In this document: positions 47,723 through 58,826 of the stretch, piece after piece
Position numbering within the stretch: the first letter of the stretch is position 1
How the letters are laid out: each line of letters starts with the position of its first letter
Origin: Straminergon stramineum
Taxonomy: Eukaryota > Streptophyta > Bryopsida > Hypnales > Calliergonaceae
Reading direction: 5' to 3'
Assembly (NCBI GenBank): GCA_963920665.1
Contig: OY987267.1
Coordinates: 25,854,001-25,918,000, forward strand
DNA: 64,000 nt
Made by a program: the position numbers and the translations under genes
Notes under the pieces: generated by a model
Told to the model about the DNA's origin: nothing
Database searches by the model: none
Seen by the model: only the letters and a program-made list of their open reading frames with translations

Positions 47723-47944
47723 CACTACAAGAGAAAGGGATGTTTTAAGTGATTTTTTAAATATAGTCCTAGACATAAGATTTTAAGTAATGACCTTTAA
47801 GGAGATTTTCAGTAAAAGTTTACTAGAAATACATGTGTTTTTAGAAAAGTTTTATTGAAAATCTCCTTAAAGGTCATTACTTAAAATCTTATGTCTAGGA
47901 CTATACTTAAAAATTCACTTAAAACACCCCTTTCTTTTGTAGTG
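47723..47944. mobile_element. CACTA-type palindromic MITE, AGG target duplication
   Basis: A 222-bp element from CACTACAAGAGAAAGGGATG to ACCCCTTTCTTTTGTAGTG, flanked by AGG on both sides. The corresponding intron sequence of the receptor kinase at about 41,505 (GAAGATAATGGCATTC) is the empty site. Confidence 0.92.
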
Positions 47945-48374
47945 AGGGAATTCATCTAAACTAAGGCAAGCCAATATATTTGATAATGAATTCAATATTG
48001 CATTCAATAAGTAGTTTGGTCAAATTTATTCAAATGACATATTTCAAGGTACCAAATTTGTGATGTTGAAAGGCTCAAAGTATAAAAGTGAAAATTTTTT
48101 ATTTACATTTCCATCAAATGACACAAATTTTGTTGAAATGTGCCTTTCATGTTTCAACAAATTTGGAGATTTTAGCAAAAATTATGCATGAAGTCTTTTG
48201 ATCACTCCTAACCCACAAAGAATTAATTAATGGTCTTGATAGGAATGAGCTTCTAATTAATAAGAATTAAGTATAAAGTCTCAATATATCCATTGAATAA
48301 ATATAAAAGCTCAAATATTTAGTAAATTGGTCATTAATTATTCCTTCATTTTGCACTTGGATTTATTTTTCAAG

Positions 48375-48896
48375 TTCGAGAAAGTCTCCAAAATGGTAAC
48401 ATAGACTCTATATTGGATCCTACATTGAAAGGTTCAAATCTTGGTGTAGAGGCAATATGGAAAGTTGTTGACATTGCAATGCAATGTATAAAGCCCAAGG
48501 GGGTGCATAGGTCAATAATGTTGGATGTTGTGCATGAACTTGAAGGTGCTTTGACAATAGAAGCACTACAAAAGAAAGGGGTTTTTTTAGTGAGTTTTTA
48601 AGTATAGTCCTAGACATAAGAATTTAAGTAATGACCTTTAAGGGGATTTTCAATAAAATTTTCCTAGAAACTCATGTATTTCTTCTAGTAAACTTTTACT
48701 AAAAATCTCCTAAAAGGTCATTACTTATAATCTTATATCTAGGACTACACTTAAAATCTCATTTAAAACACCCCTTTCTCTAATTCCTTAAGGAATTAGA
48801 ATGTCACCTTTTTTACAAGCCCAATTGCATTCTCACTTTTCAGACAACTCTTCAAATTTTCAACATGGACCCACAAGATACCCTAAGTCAATCTAA
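48375..48896 (+). pseudogene. Dead copy of the receptor-kinase last exon
   Basis: The translation VRESLQNGNIDSILDP and [19 protein letters not shown] matches the C-terminal exon of the intact gene at 41,970-42,263. The upstream exons are absent, the splice-acceptor CAG has become CAAG, and a MITE (48,564-48,789) interrupts the codons after GALTIE. The reading then resumes at GIRMSPFLQAQLHSHF-like sequence and ends near 48,896 at the same stop position as the parent. There is no promoter or start, so it is non-functional. Confidence 0.88.
48564..48789. mobile_element. CACTA-type MITE inserted in the dead exon, rearranged right end
   Basis: It begins CACTACAAAAGAAAGGGG and shares the family's inner arms. 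On the right the expected CTCTTGTAGTG is replaced by CTCTAATTCCTT, directly before AAGGAATT, giving a local palindrome AATTCCTTAAGGAATT. AAG flanks both sides (48,561 and 48,790). The parent gene shows the empty site at about 42,160 (AATAGAAGGAATTAG). Confidence 0.85.
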
Positions 48897-50450
48897 GTAG
48901 GGTGTGGGAAGTGGTGTAGCAAGTGAAGAAAATTACTATAATAAAGGAGTTGATTATATTGCAATGTTTTGAGTAAGAATGGATCTTCCACCAAAAATTT
49001 CGTCTATTTTGGGCAGATCGACTAAGTGGAGAACTATAACAACCATAGACCAAAATTGTTTGTAGTCTTGTACAAGAATGTGATAAAACAACAAATAGGT
49101 TTGCTACAAGAGACTTGTCCCTATATTGTTGGTTTCCCTATCTACAAGATACCCCGTTAGATCCCCTCCAAACTTTCATGTATTACTTTTGTTAATACAA
49201 TGCCTCTTATCCTAATATCAAAAGACAACAATTTGTTGAATCTTTTAACTAGGCTAGGCTCCAAAACTCAATAAAACTTGTTGCTAGTTATATATGACCC
49301 AAAAAATTAGAAAAAACTTTTGTTGTGAACACATCACATCAGAGGGAAAGGATGAGTGGGATAGAGTAGTTTTCATTTTGCAAATTCCAAGACTAAGACA
49401 TATTATCAATGTAGAAAAGTTCTTTTACTTGGTAAGAAGAGCCCAAATAAGATTAATAATTCTAGAGTTCCTATTATATATAGGCTTTAACTATGTCACT
49501 GAAGCATTAAGATTGTTTGCTCTTATTAGTAATCATTTAAGTTTACAACATTTCTATTAGATATTTCAAGGAACATGTTAATTATTAGTCTGAGATGGGG
49601 GATGCTTTTAGAACATGGTTGTTGTAAGAGTAGATTACCTTTAGTTTGCTTATAGGAATAGAAAGTTGTAATGTCATAGTTGTAAGATTTGTTGTTTCTT
49701 GTAAGTATTTTTGGATGTCAAGGCAACTAATTGTGTTAGCTTTCCTCTATTGAAATTGTATTAGATAATGGCCATCAATGGAAATCAAATCATGAAGAAC
49801 AACCACAAGTCAATGTCTCTTTTGCCACTAATATGACTATGTAGGTCTTTACTTGCAATTATTCTTCATAGCTTAGCTTGTTTTACATTTCACTTGTCCA
49901 TAACCTTGGTAGAATCCATTTCTTTAGAATTGACAACCACAAGCATTAGACATAGAGAGGATTGTTATATTCCATTAAGTTTTTTTTGAAGCTACCTAAA
50001 TGAATATTAAATAGATGACATGTAGCTTTCACAACATCCATCATCCATGTAGTACGTAGTTGAGTGTTTAACCCTTGAACATCGGGCTGGTGACCTTGGA
50101 AATCAACCATTTTGAAAACGTGTGACATCATCTACTTTATAAAAATAAAAAATACTCATTGGGAGTCAAACTATCCTTTCCACCCCTAATTCCGAGGATG
50201 AATAGTTGTAGATCTGTCCTACAAAGGAGAATTCCTTGTTGTTCATCAAACAAAAAACGTCCGCCATGTTGTTTAGGGGTTAAGGGTTAAACAAATGTGA
50301 ATATTTTCACAATAAAATCGTGCTTCTTCACACCATACTCAAGGCATGGCTTTTTCAATGCCATTATACCAAGCAACTACACTATGAGAGACCTCATAGC
50401 ACTAGCTCACTTTCCAAAATAAGGTAGCTACTCAAACTTCCTTGAATCGA

Positions 50451-50797
50451 AGCAAAGCCTCCCGTCAAATTTGGCTCAAAGCCAACAAACTCAAGCTTGG
50501 TTTTTCGAAGTGAGTGGATGCCAAGCTGCGCTCCTCCCTCAGGCACAGCTCCATGAACTCTATTCTTTCTCGAGAAAATTTCTTATTGACTAATGAAGAT
50601 GACCTTTTATAACTCGCACAGACTAAATTTACATGGGTATGATGGCACAGGATAACAGGGGTATCTTCATAAATACTCCAAATCAATAAAAATGGGAAGG
50701 GAAAAAATAAAAAATGGAGTCTACGCACTTTACAAAGGCCTGGAAATTTCAGAGTCAAAACTGGCCTCACTCTCTCTTCCAACTACGCAAACTAAAC
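50451..50797 (-). other. Probable 3' UTR / downstream flank of the histidine-kinase gene
   Basis: Lies directly downstream of the histidine-kinase stop codon on the minus strand. A 105-codon minus-strand frame here has no homology and is not in a position to be an exon. No clear polyadenylation signal was picked out. Confidence 0.4.
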
Positions 50798-53700
50798 TTA
50801 TGGTGAGCTCGAGGGGGAATCGTCGTGCGAGCTCTTGTTCTGCACCACATGGTTGATTCTATCCGAGAGGTCCTGCCAATCGATGGGCTTGGTTAAATAG
50901 CCCGTGAGTCCCATGGCGCCCAGACTCTCTCTGCCTTGGGTGAGCACATCCGCAGTCAAGGCGAAGATGGGGATATCGGCCCCTCGGCCTCCCAACGCGC
51001 GGATGGCTTTAGTGGCCGTGAGCCCATCCATCACGGGCATTTGGAGATCCATGAGGATCATGTCATACTGCCCGGTTTGCACCTTGTCGACCGCGAGCTG
51101 CCCATTGCCTACCAGCTCCACCTGCAAGCAACACATGTCAAGCAATTGATTCATTGATGAAAAAATTCAGGCGATAATTCGTGCAGTTACGTAAAGTAAC
51201 ATGTTTGTTGTGGCCTTCCGAAATGACATTTTAGAATATTCTGGACACTTAGCCATACTAACCTTGGCAGCAGCATGCTTGTCACAGATTCAAACTAGTG
51301 AAAATTTAATATCCCAAGCCAGGTCCCAAGTGATATGATTGAAGAAATTGGGATGAGTTCATACAAGGAATTCTACAAGAAAGGTCATTCTTTTATTGCA
51401 TACAACCATTATTCAACTCAAAACTCAGTATATCTGTTGCAATCTAGATATATAGAAGAATTGAGTTTGCAGTTCAAGAACGGAATGTGTACCTATCAGC
51501 ACTGAAATAGTGTATGAAAGTTCTACTCTTAGCTCCTCAAAAATGTGACAAAACAAAGTGTACATCATTGCTAGTCAACACAAGGTAGCTCATAATATAA
51601 TTATTTTGAACCTATCCGTGTTTTCCACCGAATATTGAGGTACAGAATGTACACACAAGACATAGATGGCAGTTGCAATTGATTAGTGTTTTCAACTGAA
51701 AATTCGAAAGACAATATATGAAATGAGAATTTTTTTTATTTTTCCGAATTTAAACTACAAATCTTATTGTTCATTGTCTTCAACTTTTCCCCAAATTGTA
51801 GAGATACCTTTCTGGAAGAACAATTTACTTAAAATACCACAAATGACCCGTGACTACCAGAGAGAGCGAAATGTGCCCTAGTACCTCATGGCCGTAATGT
51901 TTGAGCATCTTCCTGATCAGTAGCTGGTTCACCTTGTTATCTTCCGCAACCAGCACTCGAAGCGTCCTCCCTTTCGCCTTCATGTTCGAATCCTTCCTCC
52001 CACTATCCGGGACAGAGCCGGGACTCCCTTCCGGCAAATATTTACAAATGTTAAAGACGGGTCTCAGGGGCACACAAAATACAAATGTACTTCCAACGCC
52101 AACCTCGCTCTCCACCCAGATTCTCCCGCCCATGGCTTCCACCACGCCCTTGCAGATGGCCAGCCCGAGGCCCGTGCCACCAAACTTGCGGGTGGTGCTG
52201 CTGTCGGCTTGCGAGAAGGACTGGAACAGACGACCTTGCTGCTCCTTGCTGAGTCCAATTCCCGTGTCCGTGATGCGAACCTCAAACCACATGGGCAGCG
52301 TGCCTAATGTTTCCTCTAATTCGAGTTCGTTCTCATGGTTATTCACAGAGCCTTCACCGTCCTCGCCCGGCGTGTCCAGCCGGCACTCGTCGTCTATTGC
52401 GGAATCCACAGGTCTCGTATCACCATCTACGCCGGCATGGTATCCTTGGCCACTACTTGGTGGGTCACGGGCTCCTTCGATTGCCTCCCTCCCTCCACCT
52501 TCGTCAGGTTCCTTGGACAGGCCTGAAGCTTCGCTTCGTACCTTGTCACGATCTCTTGCCTGCTCCTGGGAGAGAGATATCATCCAACACCAGAAAATGT
52601 CAGGCCCAGAAGAAAGATTTAAAAAAAAAATGAGGGCACCCAAAATCACCACTTTTGATGTCATGTGCATATTGAAAATGGTCAAATTAATATGTTTGCT
52701 TGTGGGTTAATGAAGTAGGATTCCAACGCACCAATGACTACACTATTTGGATACTAAATGCAAAAGCTACGAAAGGTCAATGTTTTATTGGTGGATGTTT
52801 CAACAATAGGTACATATAAATTAAAAGGACGCATTATACCATCTGAAAAACTAAGTTCAATTGCAGCTTTGGGTCCCTGGCAATTGGGGCACAAGTTTAC
52901 ACCTTATCTTTGCCTCAACTTTGCGTTATCCAAGTTTTCCAAGCAATCTTAACCATTATATATAGTAATCTGGTACTGTCGGTAGACTAAAATCTATATG
53001 GTTAGTAGTTAGATGAGATTGAAAGAACCAAAGATTCTTGGTTATAAGATCACTAATTTGATTGACTATATTGTTCAAGATGTAATTCCAAATGGGTTCA
53101 AATTTTATCTCATTAGAATCAACCAAGAACATTGCATGTCTTGGTCAATAAATAAATAAAATTCGATAAGGAAAAGCCCTTCTACGAGCTCCTTGAAACT
53201 ACTTATAAACTAATTACAAGCCTCTTGTCTGTTATATGTAAAAACTTTCCTGCACCTCATCAGGGATAACACAGTTGCCTTCTGCCAAGTCTGCATCCTC
53301 AAAAACAGGGGGTCTAGTCATTTCATCCACACGGCTCCATGTGATGGTTATGCCACCTCGCTCAGTGAACTTGATTGCATTGCTCAGCAAGTTTGTGAGC
53401 ACCTGTGGGCAATTAAATCACACCACGATCACAGAGTTTGGGAATCAGCTTCCAGCTAAATAGAGCTCAGTTGGAGCCTCAAATGGCAAAGAGAAAATGT
53501 TATGTTAAAATAACGCCTTTCAAAGCCTCAAAATTGTGACATTCAAGTTCACAGAATTCTAAAAACTGCTAGCCACTCTCTTAAAAAATTGTGGATATGA
53601 GCAGCTAGAAAAGAGCAAGCCACTCGCTTAAAATTTTGTCATTTAAACTAATCTGATGATACTTGGTCTCTTCACAGGGAAAAAGCTCATCACAAATTTA

Positions 53701-56700
53701 ATCCTAGAGAGGCACATGATCAATCTACCTGCCGGAGTCGATTAGGATCGCCCCGCACAGCCATCTCATCAGCAGGTGGCTTGTGTATTGTGAGACCCAA
53801 TTTCTTTTCCTGCAGTTTCCCTTGAAACAAGGCCAATACCTGCCACATGGTCACCACACCAGCGAGTCAGAATATCTGGACATGTCTGCAGGCCAGCCTT
53901 TTTAGTAGCAAGAGGACAGTAGCAGTTTAGAAGGCTAAATATGGACGGTAATGAAGTCCGCTTTAATGCGTGGAGGCTCCTAGTGTATTTACCAAAAACA
54001 GAGTTCAAATGAGATTAATTCCTAGGAGACCCCATTTTTGCGATTTTTTCATAGTTTTATTGAAACCTGAAAGGTAGAAATATAATAGGCTACAGTAAGT
54101 ATTCTCCTCGAGGTTTTTCTAAGTCGGTAGTACAAAGTAGCCATAACAACTTGTCTCCACCTACAATCAAATTAAATACGAGACCCAGCAAACTAACCTG
54201 GTCAAGAAGCTCCCCAATGTGAAAGTCTGCTGTCTCCAGAGCCAATTTGCCGGACTGAATTTTCGAGAAATCCAAGATTTCATTCAAGACTTGCATAAGA
54301 CTTTCCACAGATACTTGCATCACCTTGACATAGCCATGCTGCTCAGGGGTCAGGGATGTCAACAGAAGTAGGTCCAGCATCCCCAATACACCTGCCAATA
54401 ATAAGGGATGCAAATTATCCATTATCAAGGTGAGAGCAGCAGTTGCTGCAATGCAATAACACCAAAAGATTTCATCAAGCTGCAAATTTTCATCGAGAAA
54501 ATGTTTAGATATCATTAGGGTTTACCGAGAACGAAAGAATGTAAAAATTTGTAGATTAAAACGTGACGAATGAATCGTGACACAATTTGCATTTAATACA
54601 AGAGATAGAAATCAACCATGTGGAAATACACGTCACTTCTCTCCACAAGTACTATTTTAAAGGAAGTATACAATTTTTAGCTCACACAGCAATTTCAACC
54701 ACAAGTTCAATCAGTCTTGTTGGTAAATGATGCTCATTCTCCCATTCTTTATATAGATATAGTTAAAGAAAAAAGTTGAGAGTTGCAATAAAAGAATATA
54801 ATGCAAACATAGATGCGCATAAGATGTAAATCAGAGCAGAGGACAAAGGTTATTATTACGGTACTACCTGTCATTGGGGTCCGAAGTTCATGGCTCATCA
54901 TGGCTAGAAATTGAGACTTCGCAACATTTGCTGTCTCCACTGCATCATGTGCGTCCTTCTCCATGGTCACGTCATCAAACAACCATACTCGACCAATTGT
55001 TGCCACGTTGGTGATCGGGTACGACCGCACTCGTAAGACGATTCGGGGATCCTTGAGCTCCCACACCCAATCATGCCGATCATCCGGGTGGTTTAGCAAA
55101 GCATTGAAACACCTGTCAGGACTAGAGTTAGAAGATCCCTGAGATTGGAAGAGAACATGGACATACTAAGTCGAGTAAGCAAGTTTCCAACCTACGTGAC
55201 ATAAGCCAGACAATGGAATACAACATATTTATCGTAAGTTGGACTGAAATGACGCTATAAAATTCAACATATTTATAACATGATAGGGTCCGGTCAACAA
55301 AATTACCGGTATGTGCTGGCCCGATCGTTGCTCCGATCAGCCAGTCTTCTGATCCCACCTGCTACTTGCCCTGGATCGACTTCACCTGCATTCAGCAGAC
55401 CCAATAATTTGGCTGCTGCTTCGTTGATCAGGCAGGGTGCGCTTTTTTCATCCACAAATACCACTGACTGTGCGTATCATTTTGTTAGTGAACAAGATCT
55501 AAATAAACATAGAATGATGCAGAATAGTCGAACACAGTGGAGGAGCTTTGTAAATGGGAAACACTCGGTGGTTTCACTCGAACAAGCAGAACATAGCTGT
55601 TGATTATAAAATTCTCTTAAGTGGTTGGAACTTCAAAACTGACGGAGTTGTAATTTACTCAAATGTAAACTAAGTGAGGATCATTAATTACCTGTGGCAT
55701 CCGTTTCATAATAGCGTCAAACCGACGCCCCATCCGGTCACAACATTGAGCTCGGACACGATTTGCAAGAAGAAGGGGAAAAGTATGACCGGCATCGGAC
55801 ATCACGTCCTCCGCCACATCGGGCACCTTGGCTGGGTCTAACCACATAGCAAAGCACATGCCCTGCACATTTCTGTGTGTACGCAATACACAATCCACAA
55901 ACGGATCAGAGGCCAGGTCTCACACAGGTGCTTACCAATATAAACTTATGCTCTAGAGGAGTTCAATTCTGAACGACCTATAGCATTTTGCTCGTTCCTA
56001 TAGCATGAAACTAGTGTCATGCTTTAGTCCTGAGCAACTTAGGACAGGTAATTAATGAAAGAGTGACTCTCATCTCATAATTTTGCTAAGTATAGATCTT
56101 CCTGCCAAGACCTAAGTGAAGTCCAATCCTATAAGCACTATTAGCTGATGTGCATCTCGCACCTAGTTATGACAACTTTGCGGGCAATGGCAAATTCGTT
56201 GAAATGGAAAAATGGCAAGAGATGGGCACATTATCAGGCAAGCTAAGCAATAGACCTAACAAGTGTCTACAGCATCCTTAAGACATCATTACCCAAGTAC
56301 TTTTCTCTACCAACTCTGATGGAAGTAAAACCATAAGAATTGTCATGAACAAATGTGACAAAATTACCAAATAGTATTTCCTTCTTAATTATCCAATTGT
56401 CATGAACTGTACAAGGAAAAACTGATCCAATAAAAATTCCGAAGGACCAGGAGAACCACAAGAATCAGAGGAGGGAACTTACTCTTCCGCAGTAAATTTT
56501 GTTGCCAGATACCGTTTTGGTCGAGATCCCAAGGCTGCCGTGACCACGCTCGGCAACAACAACCCCTGCGTGTCCACGACCTGCCAACCCCAGGCTAGGT
56601 TTCGTCATTCACTGGACCAGTTTCAAGGCAAATCTTGTAAGCAAACTGATAGAAAAAGCCCAAAAGTATTCTCCTAGCACCAATTTCAAGATTGATTTCC

Positions 56701-58585
56701 TTGTCATACATAGCATTTTAAACTTCAAAGGCTTCCTCTCTTATGCCTTCTATACACCCCACCAGGTATCCCTCCTAATTCTTTAGGAGGCATTTTAATT
56801 AATTGATTACTAACACCTCACTAACAAGTCTCCTCTTTTCATAAGAGAAAAAGGGACACTGCCAAAACTAGTTATTAATACGGAGTAATTACTAATAATG
56901 TTAGAAGTACGGTATAAACATCCACAGTTACTAAGTACTCAAAGTTGCCCACTTCATCAAATATTGTTCAACTAGAGTACATCCCCTAAATAGAAATATT
57001 TAAAATTATTGTCAAAGAAGCAATATTACACCAACCATCTACCAACATAACTTAACTTTGACCCCCTTTGTAATTATTATTGCATAGGACATCCAAACAA
57101 CGTATTCTTTGGTGCGTTGGAATTTGCTTCCACTTGCTAATTGTAGGTACATGATATAAAAAAACAAGAAGTTCAACAACAGTAACTACATTCAAGAGTA
57201 GAAGAGGCCATCTATTTCAAAGATTCAACATGTAAAGCCTTCCATTACCTCGCAAGTGTTCTTTGCCAGCAACCCCTTGGACAAGCGAAGCGAGACCTTG
57301 ATCAAGTCCTTGGGAACACAAAGCACAGTCTCCAAGAGGCCATGCGGGCTCTGCAGCAAGCCAGCCACAATGAGATCGCATTGCAAACCCACGGCCGTCA
57401 TCTGCAATACCGAATGCGGCAAGTCCAGAAAATCGTCCTTCCCCGACTTTTCCGATTTCTTCGCTTGTGCAGCAGATGCCGAGGAAGTGCCGCCAGGACT
57501 CATGCCCAACACTGAAGCTGCAGCGCCACCCACAGCTGCAACCATTCATTTCTTGAGCTAAATCTGAACACATTTCTAACTAATGGTCATGCTACAGGTC
57601 TACAAGAAGAAAGAAAGCGGGATTCTACAGCTAGATTTTATAGCAAAATTTATTCTAATTTTGATGTAAGTAGTTAGAACGGATATTTCGTTAAAATGGC
57701 AGTATTCCAAAAACTTGGCACTTTTAGGTTTAAACCGTGCGCTCTGAAATCTATACCTGTCCTAGAAAATGAATGGAAAAATGGCGTCTGAATACCGCCA
57801 TTTTAACGAAATATCCGTTTTAGGGATTGCATTGTGCGATACTACAATACCAAAAACATTATGCAGAATTCGCCAAGAGGTTGTATAGGAAGGATGCCAA
57901 TGATCAAACACATTTCATTTCCTGGACCTTTCACCGAGCATAGTTCAATTCAATTGCAGATTCTCGGAAGTGCACGGTGAACGATCAGCTCTAGGTGAAT
58001 GGGATGTGTACGCCAGTCTCCACCAATTGAAATCAATGTTTGGAGCCACCCCTGCCAGTGACAACTGAAAAAGAATGGGTGCACACCTGGCTTATACGTC
58101 GAGCTGGAGCCGGAGGCCACCCCTGGAGGATCAGCCCTGGCAGACCCCATTCCCGAGCCATCCGCCTGACCAGTCGAGAGGGCAGACACATTCATGCTAC
58201 TGGACTCCAGACTGCCATCGTTCCAGAGCTTGCGCTTCTTGGTGGGAGAATCATGAGCTTCTGGTTTCACAAGGGCCGGCTTCGGAATTCTACTCATATG
58301 GGGCTTGAGGCTCCTCTCATGGAGTTTGCGTTTTGCGTTTGGTGTACCCTCTGTTTGGGTAGGCAACAAACATGAAGCAAGTGCCGGCCCTGCAACAAGG
58401 GTTGGTTCGTCTGTCAAGAAAGCAGTATTCTCGCAGCTTGCCTGGCTCCCCTCGTTCCGTTTGAGCTTCCTGTTGGGTGTGGACGAGGCACCGGCTGAAT
58501 CCGCCTTTGTGGAGTTTGAGTCGGACACGACCGAGCTTGCAGAGAAGGTCGGCGGACCACTGGTACCAACCAAATTCAACTCCAT
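50798..58585 (-). CDS. Hybrid histidine kinase, PAS-like sensor, HisKA-HATPase-receiver, 11 exons, ~975 aa
   Basis: Soluble phosphorelay sensor kinase. Exons in coding order: 58,585-58,087; 57,535-57,249; 56,580-56,483; 55,872-55,692; 55,467-55,307; 55,112-54,868; 54,391-54,198; 53,839-53,729; 53,402-53,256; 52,565-51,885; 51,121-50,798. All have GT-AG borders and fitting phases, 2,928 nt in total. Residues 1-166 are disordered with three basic TP/SP-KRKL motifs. Residues ~180-350 match nothing I know. A PAS-like region spans ~356-475 ([23 protein letters not shown]). H483 in [12 protein letters not shown] is the phospho-histidine. N600 ([10 protein letters not shown]), DTGIG at 741 and GGTGLGL at 770 form the ATP site. 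The receiver starts ~842 (RVLVAEDN); D893 in LMDLQMP is the phospho-acceptor. No membrane helix is seen. It resembles the moss PAS-histidine kinases (PHK) rather than cytokinin or ethylene receptors; that assignment is from memory. About 140 residues separate the N and G1 boxes, longer than usual. Confidence 0.9.
57676..57822. mobile_element. Small MITE in intron 1 of the histidine-kinase gene
   Basis: About 147 bp with terminal inverted repeats of roughly 30 bp: AACGGATATTTCGTTAAAAT on the left and the same 20 bases on the minus strand at the right, continuing GGC(A/G)GTATTC. The middle is not repeated. Flanking duplications are unclear. No coding potential. Confidence 0.8.
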
Positions 58586-58826
58586 TGAAACTGGGTAGTT
58601 GGAGCTCTTCGGGTGATTTGAGGCTTCTCTAGTTTTACGTCATGTTGGAATAGGAAACACTAACCTTCTCGTTTATCCATTCTAAATACCGGGAAAGGAG
58701 AGCATTTACAGGAAAGGATTTGGTTTAAGTTTACTGTTGAGAATTGGTGCACAGACTAAACTACAGAGGAAAGTCTAACTTTGACTTTAATGAATTCGGT
58801 CCTAATGTTGTTGCTGAAGTCATCTC
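58586..58826 (-). promoter_or_regulatory. 240-bp gap before the histidine-kinase start
   Basis: The histidine-kinase 5' UTR and promoter must lie in this gap or overlap the KAI2-like relict just upstream. No TATA box or other defined site is evident. The ATG at 58,585 is chosen because it opens the long exon-1 frame. Confidence 0.35.

Larger units (their letters stand above)
47660..50450 (+). repeat. Segmental duplication, copy 2
   Basis: 47,660-49,125 follows copy 1 from intron 13 through the last exon and 3' flank. 49,180-49,520 matches 45,785-46,080, and pieces at 49,695-49,870 and 50,340-50,450 match 46,560-46,880. MITEs at 47,723 and 48,564 are private to this copy. It ends about 350 bp from the 3' end of the histidine-kinase gene. 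Confidence 0.8.

Noticed and set aside
51901..52710. 269-codon plus-strand frame opposite histidine-kinase exon 10
   Set aside because: A shadow of the conserved, GC-richer minus-strand exon; low-complexity Ser/Pro translation.
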